A DNA stretch of 64,000 nt from Moraxella sp. (GCA_030525825.1 JAUNDZ010000004.1:1-64000), one strand, 5' to 3'; numbered from the stretch's first letter, positions 47,553 through 56,306 are shown. Notes: generated by a model from the letters alone, not told the origin. A program made the numbers and translations.

Positions 47553-49058
47553 ATGCCTTTTACCAAAGTTCGTACTCGTATCGCCCCATCTCCCACAGGC
47601 TTTCCCCATGTTGGTACTGCCTATATCGCCCTGTTTAATATGGTCTTTGCCAAATCCATGGGCGGCGAGTTTATCCTACGCATCGAAGACACCGACCAAG
47701 TCCGCTCCACCGCCCAATCCGAGCAGATGATTTTGGACGCCCTACGCTGGGCAGGGCTAGAATGGTCGGAAGGTCCTGATGTCAGTGGTCAGTTCGCCCC
47801 GTATCGTCAGTCCGAGCGTTCGGAGATTTATCAAAAGTACGCTAACGAGCTACTGGATAAAGGACACGCCTTTCGCTGTTTTTGTACGCCTGATGAGCTT
47901 GATGCCATGCGTCGTGAGCAAGAAGCGAACGGTCAGCCCATTCGTTATGACGGCAGATACGCCAATTTGAGTCGTGAAGAGAGCGACCGCCTTGCGATGA
48001 GCGGCAAGCCCTTTGTCATTCGTATGCGAGTGCCGACCGAAGGCGACTGCGTGTTTCATGACATGCTGCGTGGCGAGATTAGCATTCCTTGGGAGACGGT
48101 GGATATGCAGGTCTTGTTAAAGACAGACGGCTTACCCACTTATCATCTTGCCAATGTCGTGGATGATCATCTCATGCAAATCAGCCATGTGATTCGTGGC
48201 GAGGAGTGGATTAACTCCGCTCCTAAGCACAAGCTATTATACGAGTATTTTGGCTGGGAGATGCCCACCCTGTGCCATATGCCCCTACTGCGTAACCCTG
48301 ATAAATCCAAGCTCTCTAAGCGGAAAAACCCAACTTCCATCACCTACTACCGTGATGCAGGGGTATTGCCAGAAGTGTTGCTCAACTATCTGGGGCGTAT
48401 GGGTTATAGCCTACCAAACGAAGCCGAAGTATTTAGCCTTAATGAGATGATTGAGAGCTTTGATATTAAGCGAGTATCACTTGGTGGTCCTGTGTTTGAT
48501 ATTGAAAAACTCTACTGGCTCAACGGCGAATACCTGCGTGCGATGAGTGCGGACGAGCTAAAAACTCGCATTTTAACTTGGGCATTTGATGATGACAAGC
48601 TGACCGCCATCGCCAAAGCCATTCAGCCACGCATTAACACTCTCACCGATACGGTGAACTGGGCAGGCTTTTATTTTCAAAACTTGCCAAGCGTTACACC
48701 TGACGACTTCGCCCATAAGACGCTTGATAATGAAAAACTGCTTGAAATCCTACAAATCGCCACTTGGCAACTAGAAGCCCTGCCTGTATGGAGCGAAGAG
48801 AACATTTATCAGACCCTAAAAGGCTTGGCGTCTCATTTTGAGATTAAATTAAAAGACTTTATGCAGCCTTTTTTTGTGGCGATTGCAGGTTCTACCAGCT
48901 CCACGCCTGTAATGAACTCGATGTACATCATTGGGGCGGATATGACTTTGGCAAGATTACGCCACGCCATCGAAGTGCTTGGCGGACTGGGCAAGAAAAA
49001 GCTCAAAAAGCTAGAAGAAGTCAATAAGAGTTTACCAAACTTTCTAAGCCAAGAATAA
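47553..49058 (+). CDS. gltX: Glutamyl-tRNA synthetase
   Basis: Class I synthetase that charges tRNA-Glu. The 501-aa product has the N-terminal [21 protein letters not shown] with HVGT as the HIGH-type motif, the KLSKRKN signature near residue 253 and a C-terminal anticodon-binding domain. The usual Cys-rich zinc site after HIGH is not evident; a single CFCTPDELD is present. A strong terminator follows, then an independent tRNA-Ala/tRNA-Glu unit, so enzyme and substrate tRNA are neighbours though not co-transcribed. If only one GltX exists it must avoid tRNA-Gln or pair with GatCAB; this cannot be told here. Confidence 0.97.
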   Translation: MPFTKVRTRIAPSPTGFPHVGTAYIALFNMVFAKSMGGEFILRIEDTDQVRSTAQSEQMILDALRWAGLEWSEGPDVSGQFAPYRQSERSEIYQKYANELLDKGHAFRCFCTPDELDAMRREQEANGQPIRYDGRYANLSREESDRLAMSGKPFVIRMRVPTEGDCVFHDMLRGEISIPWETVDMQVLLKTDGLPTYHLANVVDDHLMQISHVIRGEEWINSAPKHKLLYEYFGWEMPTLCHMPLLRNPDKSKLSKRKNPTSITYYRDAGVLPEVLLNYLGRMGYSLPNEAEVFSLNEMIESFDIKRVSLGGPVFDIEKLYWLNGEYLRAMSADELKTRILTWAFDDDKLTAIAKAIQPRINTLTDTVNWAGFYFQNLPSVTPDDFAHKTLDNEKLLEILQIATWQLEALPVWSEENIYQTLKGLASHFEIKLKDFMQPFFVAIAGSTSSTPVMNSMYIIGADMTLARLRHAIEVLGGLGKKKLKKLEEVNKSLPNFLSQE

Positions 49059-49088
49059 ACCATTCAAAAACCCAAAAAAGCCACAAAT

Positions 49089-49128
49089 AAAAAAATCGAT
49101 AACTTTCAATGAGTTATCGATTTTTTTT
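49089..49128 (+). terminator. Intrinsic terminator of gltX
   Basis: AAAAAATCGATAACT and AGTTATCGATTTTTT form a perfect 15-bp stem with a 7-nt loop. Confidence 0.9.
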
Positions 49129-49158
49129 AAAATTTTATAAATTTTTTGAAAAAAGTAT

Positions 49159-49187
49159 TTGACACAGCCCAAAACCTGCCCTATAAT
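49159..49187 (+). promoter_or_regulatory. Perfect-consensus promoter of the tRNA-Ala/tRNA-Glu unit
   Basis: -35 TTGACA (49159-49164), an optimal 17-nt spacer and -10 TATAAT (49182-49187), both exact. The discriminator reads ACGCCCACC. Confidence 0.92.
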
Positions 49188-49204
49188 ACGCCCACCTTAA
49201 CAAA

Positions 49205-49280
49205 GGGGCTATAGCTCAGTTGGTAGAGCACTTGCATGGCATGCAAGGGGTCAGCGGTTCGACTCCGCTTAGCTCCACCA
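49205..49280 (+). tRNA. tRNA-Ala (anticodon GGC)
   Basis: 76 nt including encoded CCA. Acceptor GGGGCTA pairs with TAGCTCC (one G-T pair); the anticodon stem CTTGC/GCAAG closes loop ATGGCAT with anticodon GGC. It lies about 18 nt after the -10 box of a perfect promoter, ahead of tRNA-Glu. Confidence 0.97.
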
Positions 49281-49354
49281 AATTTGTTAATGCGAAATGT
49301 AAGCACCTAGGCAATCATCTTACATTTCAAAAGTTGTAAAAACTTTTTTCTTGT

Positions 49355-49430
49355 GCTCCATTCGTCTAGAGGCCTAGGACACCGCCCTTTCACGGCGGTA
49401 ACAGGGGTTCGAATCCCCTATGGAGTGCCA
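49355..49430 (+). tRNA. tRNA-Glu (anticodon TTC)
   Basis: 76 nt including CCA. Acceptor GCTCCAT pairs with ATGGAGT, with a G-T pair at 1-72; anticodon stem CCGCC/GGCGG and loop CTTTCAC give TTC. It is transcribed with tRNA-Ala and encoded just after gltX. Confidence 0.96.
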
Positions 49431-49437
49431 ATATTCC

Positions 49438-49471
49438 AAAAAAGCCAGTCTTAATACAGACTGGCTTTTTT
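49438..49471 (+). terminator. Intrinsic terminator of the tRNA-Ala/tRNA-Glu unit
   Basis: AAAAAAGCCAGTCT and AGACTGGCTTTTTT form a perfect 14-bp stem with a 6-nt loop. Confidence 0.92.
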
Positions 49472-49572
49472 ATTTCCTATTGTCATGATTTGCACAACTT
49501 TTGCGATTTTATCTTAAAAAAATCATCATTTTCTGTTATCATAGCACTTATTTTTTGATAAGAATCTACCAC

Positions 49573-50976
49573 ATGACCAATCAAGCCCACACCCAATTTT
49601 TAAGCGAGCTTGCCGCCACGCTAGATAACAGCCAAATCAAAACCGACGCAGATAGCCTAGACAACTGGGGCAAAGACTGGACAAAACACTTCGCCCCTGC
49701 CCCATCCGCCATCGTCTTTCCACGCACCACCGAAGAAGTCGCTGCCATCGTCCGCCTTGCCAATGAACACAAAGTACACCTTGTGCCTTCTGGCGGTCGT
49801 ACAGGGCTGTCTGCTGGGGCGGTAGCCAGTAATGGCGAGGTGGTGGTGAGCTTTGATAAGATGAACACCATCGGCACTTTTTATGAAGCTGACCGCATGG
49901 TGGAGGTTGAGGCAGGTGTCATCACCAAGACCTTACAAGAGTTTGCTGAGAGCAAGGGTTTATACTATGGCGTGGACTTTGCATCCAGCGGTTCTAGCCA
50001 AATCGGTGGCAACATTGGTACTAACGCAGGTGGCATCAAGGTCATTCGCTATGGCATGACCCGTAACCAAATCTTGGGTCTTACGGTCGTTACAGGCAAA
50101 GGCGATATTTTGGAACTCAATGGCGGTATGCTAAAAAACGCCACAGGCTATGATTTTCGCCATCTGTTCATCGGAGCAGAAGGTACGCTTGGCTTTGTAA
50201 CCAAGGCACTCATCAAACTAGAAAAACAGTCTGTAAACCTGACCGCAATGGTGCTTGGCGTGCCTGACTTTGTCTCGGTGGTGGGACTGCTTGATAAGTT
50301 TAATAAGGCGTTAAACTTGACTGCCTTTGAGTTCTTTGACAGCGTCGCTATTGATAAAGTCTTATCGGCAGGACACGCCAAAGAGCCGTTTGAGAGCCGT
50401 ACGCCTTTTTATGTGTTATTAGAATTTGAAGCCATCTCTGATGAAGTCTTGGATACCGCCATGAGCGTGTTTGAGACGGCGATGGAAGCTGGTTTGATTG
50501 TCGATGGCGTGATGAGTCAAAGCGTGGGGCAGCTTGGCGAGCTGTGGAAGCTGCGTGAGAGTATCTCGGAGACCATTTCGGTATTTACCCCTTATAAGAA
50601 CGATGTGTCGGTGCTGATTACCCATCTGGGCGACTTTATTACTGATATTGATAAGATTGTTAAGGACAATTATCCTGACTTTGAGATTTGCTGGTTTGGG
50701 CATATTGGCGATGGCAATTTGCATTTAAACATCCTAAAACCTGACAATTTATCCAAGGACGAGTTTTTTGCCAAATGCCAAGTGGTTAATAAATATGTCT
50801 TTGAAACCGTACAAAAATACAAAGGCTCTATCAGTGCCGAGCATGGCGTGGGCATGACCAAAAAGCCGTATTTAGACTATACTCGCTCGCCTGCCGAGAT
50901 TGAGTACATGAAAGCGGTCAAGGCGGTGTTTGACCCCAATGGCATCATCAATCGTGGCAAGATTTTTGATGTGTAA
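49573..50976 (+). CDS. GlcD-type FAD-binding oxidoreductase (D-2-hydroxyacid dehydrogenase)
   Basis: Flavoenzyme of the FAD-linked oxidase type 4 family that oxidises a D-2-hydroxyacid such as D-2-hydroxyglutarate or D-lactate. The 467-aa product has the PCMH-type FAD-binding domain (VPSGGRTGLSAGAV, FASSGSSQIGGNIGTNAGG, HLFIGAEGTLGFVTKALIKL) and the C-terminal domain with FGHIGDGNLHLNI and EHGVGMTKKPYL, where the His residues bind substrate metal. It most resembles the D-2-hydroxyglutarate group. The start at 49573 is supported by family length; an earlier in-frame ATG at 49501 adds a hydrophobic leader and is less likely. Confidence 0.9.
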   Translation: MTNQAHTQFLSELAATLDNSQIKTDADSLDNWGKDWTKHFAPAPSAIVFPRTTEEVAAIVRLANEHKVHLVPSGGRTGLSAGAVASNGEVVVSFDKMNTIGTFYEADRMVEVEAGVITKTLQEFAESKGLYYGVDFASSGSSQIGGNIGTNAGGIKVIRYGMTRNQILGLTVVTGKGDILELNGGMLKNATGYDFRHLFIGAEGTLGFVTKALIKLEKQSVNLTAMVLGVPDFVSVVGLLDKFNKALNLTAFEFFDSVAIDKVLSAGHAKEPFESRTPFYVLLEFEAISDEVLDTAMSVFETAMEAGLIVDGVMSQSVGQLGELWKLRESISETISVFTPYKNDVSVLITHLGDFITDIDKIVKDNYPDFEICWFGHIGDGNLHLNILKPDNLSKDEFFAKCQVVNKYVFETVQKYKGSISAEHGVGMTKKPYLDYTRSPAEIEYMKAVKAVFDPNGIINRGKIFDV

Positions 50977-51013
50977 TTAGACATTCACTCTTGACTATTT
51001 TTAAAAATTTTAA

Positions 51014-51045
51014 AAAAATGCACGCCTGCTTTGGGGTGCATTTTT
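51014..51045 (+). terminator. Intrinsic terminator of the GlcD-type gene
   Basis: AAAAATGCAC and GTGCATTTTT form a perfect 10-bp stem around a 12-nt loop. Confidence 0.8.
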
Positions 51046-51070
51046 CTTATCAGTTGGACCATAAAGCAGT

Positions 51071-51757
51071 ATGGCAAATTTTCGTACGCACCTTAGTGTC
51101 GCAGCCGTCGTCAGTGGTGGGTTGGCGACAGTTGGTGTTCATTTTAAACTGTTTGGGCTGACAACCGCCCTTTTGTGTGCCATCATCGGCACCATTGGCG
51201 GACTGTTGCCTGACATTGACCTTGAACATTCTGAACCTGCTCGGCGTGGTTTTTTCTTGGGCAGTTTGATTGCATCCATGCTCATCACCATCTTATATGC
51301 CAACAGTTATCGCCAAGATGAGCTGATTTTGCACTCGCTCATCGTGTGGGCGTTGAGTTTTGTCGTCATTCGCTTTGGGGTGATTGAGCTGTTTTGTCGG
51401 CTGACGGTGCATCGTGGCATGGTGCATTCGGTGCCATATATGGCGGTGTTTGGGCTGTTGGTGGTGCATGGGGTGTTTTATGGGCTACAAATGACTACCT
51501 TTGTCAGCTGGGTGTTTGGGGTGTTTTTGTTCATCGGCAGTCTTGTTCATCTGCTGCTTGATGAGATTTATAGTGTCAATGCACTGGGGCTGCGACTTAA
51601 ACAATCGGCAGGTACAGCATTTAAGTTTGTTGAACTTAAAAAACCACTGCAATATTTGGTACTGTATGCAGTGGCTGCTGGGTTGTTTTTTACCGCACCA
51701 TCGCACCAAGAAGTATGGCGGTTGGTGGTGAGACAGATGGGGATGGTGTTAAAATAA
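51071..51757 (+). CDS. YdjM/DUF457-type membrane metal-dependent hydrolase
   Basis: Polytopic inner-membrane protein of the LexA-regulated membrane hydrolase family (PF04307). The 228-aa product has five or six hydrophobic helices and the conserved metal-ligand motifs GGLLPDIDLEHS, TVHRGMVHSVP and HLLLDEIYSVN. The substrate is unknown; E. coli YdjM belongs to the SOS regulon, but I saw no clear LexA box in the 90 nt upstream. The C-terminal segment after residue 175 is amphipathic. A terminator follows. Confidence 0.85.
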   Translation: MANFRTHLSVAAVVSGGLATVGVHFKLFGLTTALLCAIIGTIGGLLPDIDLEHSEPARRGFFLGSLIASMLITILYANSYRQDELILHSLIVWALSFVVIRFGVIELFCRLTVHRGMVHSVPYMAVFGLLVVHGVFYGLQMTTFVSWVFGVFLFIGSLVHLLLDEIYSVNALGLRLKQSAGTAFKFVELKKPLQYLVLYAVAAGLFFTAPSHQEVWRLVVRQMGMVLK

Positions 51758-51785
51758 AAAACCAGCTCTAAGACTGGTTTTTTAT
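51756..51785 (+). terminator. Intrinsic terminator of the YdjM-type gene
   Basis: AAAAAACCAG and CTGGTTTTTT form a 10-bp stem with an 8-nt loop. Confidence 0.85.
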
Positions 51786-51792
51786 TCATCAC

Positions 51793-52080
51793 CTACTTGT
51801 CAAAGACAGGACGACTGCCCGGTGTTTCACGGTTGATGTGCAAAAATGAGCGATGTCGTTCGTACTTATCCAAGATATCGTTAATTACTTGCTCTTTGCC
51901 GTATCCCGACAAATCATTGCCCTGCAAGCCATCAAACAGCAAGGTCTCCAAACGATAATACTCATCCTGACTGTCTGGCACAATGGGGTGCGGTGGCACA
52001 GGATAGGCGACGGGATGGATGCCATAGATGAAGTTAAGTTCTTTTTCGTAGGCGATTTCTATGAGCAATACTAACAACAA
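51793..52080 (-). CDS. Possible small protein behind the tRNA-Gly genes, no ATG start
   Basis: An open frame of about 95 residues with protein-like composition: a hydrophobic start (LLLVLLIEIAYEKEL), then a Pro-rich part (HPVAYPVPPHPIVPDS) and a polar helical part ending RETPGSRPVFDK. No in-frame ATG exists in it; TTG codons at 52080, 52077 and 52068 are the only candidates, and an upstream reading runs through the tRNA-Gly gene and its terminator. It could be a genuine TTG-started small membrane or secreted protein, or a remnant whose start was lost. Function unknown. Confidence 0.4.
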   Translation of the reverse strand: MLLVLLIEIAYEKELNFIYGIHPVAYPVPPHPIVPDSQDEYYRLETLLFDGLQGNDLSGYGKEQVINDILDKYERHRSFLHINRETPGSRPVFDK

Positions 52081-52110
52081 AAAAGCCCAAACCTTTTGAT
52101 TTGAGCTTTT
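52079..52110 (-). terminator. Intrinsic terminator of the tRNA-Gly unit
   Basis: On the minus strand AAAAGCTCAAA and TTTGGGCTTTT pair (one T-G pair) and are followed by a T run, 7 nt beyond the tRNA end. Confidence 0.8.
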
Positions 52111-52116
52111 AAAATT

Positions 52117-52192
52117 TGGAGCGGGAAACGAGATTCGAACTCGCGACCCCAACCTTGGCAAGGTTGTGCTCTACCAACTGAGCTATTCCCGC
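52117..52192 (-). tRNA. tRNA-Gly (anticodon GCC), second copy
   Basis: 76 nt including CCA. Acceptor GCGGGAA pairs with TTCCCGC; anticodon stem CAACC/GGTTG closes loop TTGCCAA with anticodon GCC. It is identical to the copy at 52215-52290, 22 nt upstream on the transcript. Confidence 0.97.
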
Positions 52193-52214
52193 ATGAGATG
52201 AAATTTTTGCAATT

Positions 52215-52290
52215 TGGAGCGGGAAACGAGATTCGAACTCGCGACCCCAACCTTGGCAAGGTTGTGCTCTACCAACTGAGCTATTCCCGC
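52215..52290 (-). tRNA. tRNA-Gly (anticodon GCC), first copy
   Basis: 76 nt including CCA, identical to the next copy. It is the first gene of a two-tRNA transcript, about 50 nt after the -10 box at 52340. Confidence 0.97.
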
Positions 52291-52339
52291 AATTTAGTTT
52301 AACAAAGTGTTAAATCTATAAATCATTGCATGGGTGCGT

Positions 52340-52367
52340 ATTATATAGATTTTTATTTTGTTGTCAA
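52340..52367 (-). promoter_or_regulatory. Perfect-consensus promoter of the tRNA-Gly pair
   Basis: On the minus strand: -35 TTGACA (52362-52367), a 16-nt spacer and -10 TATAAT (52340-52345), then the discriminator ACGCACCC. The upstream sequence is very AT-rich with A/T tracts, as expected for an UP element. Confidence 0.9.
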
Positions 52368-52595
52368 TATATTTTTTAAAAAATATTTAAATTTTTCAAA
52401 AAATATTCATCGCTTGTACAATTTTTCGGCAAATATTTGTTCATCATATAAAAACCGCCCCGCTCCACGCCACACACCCACCAAAAAAGCAGTAATTTCA
52501 CCAAAATACACAAATAATTCGCCAAAAATGGTAGAAATTAAGGTATCATAAGCCACCAAAATAACCGCACAGCCAGTCTTAGCCAAGAGAAGTCT

Positions 52596-53243
52596 ATGAC
52601 CGACCATCGCCAGCCTAAAAACACCATTTTTAACCTGCCAAACAACCTAACCATTGCTCGCATTGTCATGATTCCGCTGTTCATTGCCATTGCTTATTGG
52701 CCGCCTGCACTTGGCATCGGTGTCCCTGCCATCACCAATAACGCCATTGCACGGCTTGGTATGCTTGAATATAGCGACAGCATGCTTCGCCATTTTTTAT
52801 TAACCTTTGTGTTCATTTTAGCGGCAATTACTGATTGGCTTGATGGGTATTTGGCACGCAAGATGAACATCACTTCTGCCTTTGGGCGGTTTTTGGACCC
52901 TGTGGCAGATAAGCTCATGGTGGCGGCTGCCTTGGTGATTTTGGTGCAGTGGCACGCCAACATCGTCATGGCGGCTTGTGCGATTGTCATCATCTCTCGT
53001 GAGATTGCAGTGTCGGCACTGCGTGAGTGGATGGCAGAGCTTGGGGCAAGAACGAGCGTTGCGGTGTCTTATGTGGGCAAATTAAAGACAACCTTTCAGA
53101 TGATTGCCATTTCGGTATTACTGCTCAACTGGCAAAGTCTTGAACTGGTCGGTTATACGCTCATGGTCATCGCTGTCGTCTTGACCTTGTGGTCGATGAT
53201 GATTTATTTAAAGGCGGCATGGCCTTATCTAAAACAGCCTTAA
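52596..53243 (+). CDS. pgsA: CDP-diacylglycerol--glycerol-3-phosphate 3-phosphatidyltransferase
   Basis: Inner-membrane enzyme that makes phosphatidylglycerophosphate, the precursor of phosphatidylglycerol and cardiolipin. The 215-aa product has the full CDP-alcohol phosphotransferase motif: Asp80, Asp83, Gly84, Ala87, Arg88, Gly97, Asp101 and Asp105. Several hydrophobic helices follow. It is slightly longer than E. coli PgsA because of an insert before the motif (about residues 35-62). It follows an AT-rich gap after the tRNA-Gly promoter and points the other way. Confidence 0.96.
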   Translation: MTDHRQPKNTIFNLPNNLTIARIVMIPLFIAIAYWPPALGIGVPAITNNAIARLGMLEYSDSMLRHFLLTFVFILAAITDWLDGYLARKMNITSAFGRFLDPVADKLMVAAALVILVQWHANIVMAACAIVIISREIAVSALREWMAELGARTSVAVSYVGKLKTTFQMIAISVLLLNWQSLELVGYTLMVIAVVLTLWSMMIYLKAAWPYLKQP

Positions 53244-53321
53244 CTTCTTTTTGACAGTTTCTTATGGCAAATCATGACACCAAGCATCTTTGGGAATGAT
53301 GACAGACTTTGCTATTAAAAT

Positions 53322-53352
53322 GCAAGGGGCGAAACATTTTCGCCCCGATTTG
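53322..53352. terminator. GC-rich hairpin between pgsA and the Mpo1-like gene
   Basis: GGGGCGAA and TTCGCCCC form a perfect 8-bp stem with a 5-nt loop, extended by partial GCAA/TTTGC pairing. The T run is poor, so it is a modest bidirectional terminator. Confidence 0.55.
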
Positions 53353-53384
53353 CTTATGATAAAGATTGACTGCGTGATATAAAC

Positions 53385-53813
53385 CTAAGATTTTTTGACA
53401 AAATTCATCGCCACCCAAGCAGGACCGATGAGTAGGAATTGCAAATCTTCAAAAAATGACGGCTTCGCTCCTTCAATCTTATGTCCAACAAACTGCCCAA
53501 TCCAAGCAAGCACAAAAATACCCAACCAAACACCCCAATGCCAATTGACCAAATAAACAAAGCCCACACAAAGGGCGATGAAAGCCGCCATCGCAAGGAA
53601 TAACGGCACGGACAGTCTAAGATAAAACCATAGCACGCCCACAGCGACCACCACCATCAAGATGGGGCTGATGCTCATGATGAGTGCCACAATGGTAAGG
53701 AAAATCACAGGCACGCAGATGTTGTGAATGCTTTTATTGGTATGGTTTTGATGGCTGACAGCATATTCAGACAGCCAAGAATGAAGCGATTTTTCACTGA
53801 CGAATAATGACAT
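53385..53813 (-). CDS. Mpo1-like (DUF962) membrane protein
   Basis: A 142-aa four-helix membrane protein of the Mpo1-like family, whose yeast member is an iron-dependent dioxygenase in alpha-oxidation of 2-hydroxy fatty acids. Visible family features are the N-terminal YAVSHQNHTNKSIHNICVP with conserved His and Asn, and the C-terminal IGQFVGHKIEGAKPSFFEDLQF, LIGPAW with further His. Helices lie at about 34-55, 56-80 and 88-108. Function in bacteria is inferred only. The gene stands alone. Confidence 0.88.
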   Translation of the reverse strand: MSLFVSEKSLHSWLSEYAVSHQNHTNKSIHNICVPVIFLTIVALIMSISPILMVVVAVGVLWFYLRLSVPLFLAMAAFIALCVGFVYLVNWHWGVWLGIFVLAWIGQFVGHKIEGAKPSFFEDLQFLLIGPAWVAMNFVKKS

Positions 53814-53904
53814 AAGAAACTCCTTTTTGCTTATTAAACATCTTTTGAAAGCCTAATCTCTTAGATATTTACAATACCAAGACATCACTCAAAATACAAA
53901 TCAA

Positions 53905-54654
53905 TCAAGGGGACAGACTTTCACTACGATGCCAGCCATACAGCCCAACGATGGCATTTACTTGATAAATCATCGTCTGAATGGCAAAGATGATGTTGCC
54001 CGACATGACATTGACAATCAACCACACAACATTCACCAAAATCCACAGCCACCAGTTAAATGAGTAGCGTAAAATCATCGTAACCTGTGCCGTGATGGAC
54101 AGCACAAAGGCGACCACATTAATCCAAAAAAAGCTAATCACACCCAAAAACTTACTGCCATCATCTGCAATAACGCCATAGCCTTGGGCGATGAGCCATT
54201 CATTGATGATGGGAAACAGTGCCAAGCCTGCGGCGATAAATACCACCGTTACGCTCCAAATGTATTTGTTGGCAGCTTTAGGAATCATATCGCCATCGTT
54301 GTCGGTATGTGCTCGCCAATTCATCATGCCATAAACATGGGTAAAAAAATTGAACATCGGTGCCAGCATTAAGCCCACCGCCCCTGATGTCGCCTGTACC
54401 ACCACTTCCCCTGCGGTGGCAAGCACGCCCAAGCCATTGCCCACCAAGTTTTTGCGAAATGATAAGCCCACCACACACAAAAGCCCAATGACAGACACGC
54501 CCAAATAGAACCAATCCAAACCAGCCCGCTCTGTCGTCAGCCAAAATCCTGTAAATAACGCACACACCCCACAGATGAACCACGCCACCACCCACTGAGC
54601 CGTCCAGTCCTTTTTACCAAATCCTGTAATATTATCCAAAAATGCAATTTTCAT
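53905..54654 (-). CDS. pnuC: Nicotinamide riboside transporter PnuC
   Basis: Inner-membrane facilitator for nicotinamide riboside uptake, which is trapped by phosphorylation by NadR. The 249-aa product has seven or eight hydrophobic helices, the central FTHVYGMMNWRAH motif and the C-terminal WLWILVNVVWLIVNVMSG and YQVNAIVGLYGWHR typical of PnuC. It follows nadR by under 60 nt on the same strand, forming a salvage operon. The start at 54654 gives a family-like N-terminus; an in-frame ATG at 54684 is possible and neither has a strong ribosome site. Confidence 0.92.
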   Translation of the reverse strand: MKIAFLDNITGFGKKDWTAQWVVAWFICGVCALFTGFWLTTERAGLDWFYLGVSVIGLLCVVGLSFRKNLVGNGLGVLATAGEVVVQATSGAVGLMLAPMFNFFTHVYGMMNWRAHTDNDGDMIPKAANKYIWSVTVVFIAAGLALFPIINEWLIAQGYGVIADDGSKFLGVISFFWINVVAFVLSITAQVTMILRYSFNWWLWILVNVVWLIVNVMSGNIIFAIQTMIYQVNAIVGLYGWHRSESLSP

Positions 54655-54711
54655 TGTGTCATTTAACCTTGTAATTTTACCCATCTAAGCCCGTCAGCTC
54701 ATCAAACTTGG

Positions 54712-55719
54712 TCAATCTGCATCATCCATGCCAAGCACCTGTTTATCGATGATGGCGACCGCCTGTCGGTAGCGTTCGTGATAATCTGCATCATCAATCA
54801 TCACAACATCAATCTGATGTCGAGCAAGCACCGACAACAGCCGAGTGGCAAAAGCAAAACGCTGTTTTTCGCTGCCCAAGCGACGCATACCGTCCGCCAC
54901 CCACTTGACATTATTATCCAAATAGATGGTAAAATCCATGCGAATCTCATCCGCCATGCTTGCCACCAGCGGATGCGTCCGCCCTTCATACGCTTCACAA
55001 AATGCCTGCGTGGTCGCAAAATCGGTATCCACCAGCACAATCGGTGCGATGGCGTGTTTTTTTGCCTCAAAAATCGCTTTGGCGTGATTGATGGCAATCG
55101 GTGCATAGTCGCTGTATTGCAGCCCAAGCTCCGTGCCGCCTAAGTCGCTGTGCGTGTACAACCTGCCCATTTCAAGTGCGATGCTCGCCCCATAATGGTT
55201 CGCCAATTTATGTACCAAAGTCGTCTTACCAGAACTCTCACCACCGACGATGCACACCGTCTGGGTATAGTCTAGCTTAGCAGATGGGGCAATCTTATCA
55301 AAAAACATTGCAGGGTTTTGATAAATGGCATCATCATCGCAGTCATGATTTGACAGCAGTCTTGTGGGATAATCACTATCTGTCATCACGCCTTGTTTGG
55401 CAAAGACAGTCAGCTCCCCTGCCCACGCTTGCTGTAACGACTGCCACGCCCCATCAGCAAAGGACAGCTTACTGGCATAGTCGCCTGCCACCTGCACGCC
55501 CAAACTCTCAGGCGTATGCACTTCAATAAAATCAAAATGTTGGCACGCCACCTGTACCCAGCGAACTTTATCTTGCATCGTTGGTCGAAAACGGCTGTCG
55601 CCTGCTCTTGGCGTGATGATGATGTGCAAGCGTTGGCATTGTCCTGCCGCTTCGTTGATGTCTTGTAGATGTCCTAAATGCAGCGGCTCAAAATGCCCAA
55701 TCAAAAGCCCAGCCGTCAT
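54712..55719 (-). CDS. nadR: Bifunctional NMN adenylyltransferase / ribosylnicotinamide kinase
   Basis: Turns imported nicotinamide riboside into NMN and then NAD+. The 335-aa product has an N-terminal nucleotidyltransferase domain with HxGH (His14-Leu-Gly-His17, in GHFEPLHLGH) and a C-terminal kinase domain with Walker A GGESSGKTT near residue 160. The N-terminal helix-turn-helix repressor domain of enterobacterial NadR is missing, as in Haemophilus, so it should be enzymatic only. AAGGA lies 6 nt before the ATG. It is co-directional with pnuC. Confidence 0.94.
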   Translation of the reverse strand: MTAGLLIGHFEPLHLGHLQDINEAAGQCQRLHIIITPRAGDSRFRPTMQDKVRWVQVACQHFDFIEVHTPESLGVQVAGDYASKLSFADGAWQSLQQAWAGELTVFAKQGVMTDSDYPTRLLSNHDCDDDAIYQNPAMFFDKIAPSAKLDYTQTVCIVGGESSGKTTLVHKLANHYGASIALEMGRLYTHSDLGGTELGLQYSDYAPIAINHAKAIFEAKKHAIAPIVLVDTDFATTQAFCEAYEGRTHPLVASMADEIRMDFTIYLDNNVKWVADGMRRLGSEKQRFAFATRLLSVLARHQIDVVMIDDADYHERYRQAVAIIDKQVLGMDDAD

Positions 55720-55998
55720 AATCGTCCTTATGTTGTGTCGAAAAACCTGTCTATTATAGCAAATTTTTTAGCCAATCATCACAAACCATGCCATAAAGCG
55801 GTCATTTTTGCACATTTACATAACTTGACATAGCTTGCCAACACTCAAATGAATGTAGTGCTTTGGTAACGGCTGCTGATTTTTGATTGAATTTTGCCAT
55901 CAGCACCCTTAAATTAAAGGTAGGTTTAAAAACTAATGCCTAAGTAATTAGCCAATTAGCACAGCAACTCACCTAATAACACCTAATAAGGATTTGAT

Positions 55999-56238
55999 AT
56001 GGCAAAAATGATAAAACTCCACCGCTCCACCAAGCATCGCCTATTGGCAGGTGTGCTTGGCGGTATTGCAGAATATTTGGGCTGGTCGCCGACGATGGTA
56101 CGCATCTTATTCTGGGCAGTGATTGTGTTTAGTGCTGGCGTTACCCTGCCCATCGCTACTCTAGCTTACTTTGTGATGTGGCTGGTCATGCCCGAAGCGA
56201 CTGCCAGCTCCTACGCCATAGAGCATCAGCCTTATTGA
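55999..56238 (+). CDS. PspC-domain protein
   Basis: A 79-aa protein made almost entirely of a PspC domain: basic start, then RLLAGVLGGIAEYLGWSPTMVRILFW and one hydrophobic helix (about 38-62). PspC proteins sense or counter membrane stress, usually with PspA and PspB. Here no other psp gene is adjacent, and the C-terminal cytoplasmic or periplasmic extension of PspC proper is absent. AAGGA lies upstream of the ATG; a terminator follows, so it is monocistronic. Confidence 0.9.
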   Translation: MAKMIKLHRSTKHRLLAGVLGGIAEYLGWSPTMVRILFWAVIVFSAGVTLPIATLAYFVMWLVMPEATASSYAIEHQPY

Positions 56239-56255
56239 TGCTTGATCAAATAAAA

Positions 56256-56286
56256 AAGTTGCCCTATCATAAGGCAACTTCTTTAT
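56256..56286 (+). terminator. Intrinsic terminator of the PspC gene
   Basis: AAGTTGCC and GGCAACTT form the stem, with an A tract before it and an interrupted T run after it. Confidence 0.7.
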
Positions 56287-56306
56287 TGATAATATCATTC
56301 CCAAAA

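Noticed and set aside
54278..54595. Minus-strand frame of 105 codons inside pnuC
   Set aside because: It is a shadow frame within an intact, recognisable pnuC reading frame.
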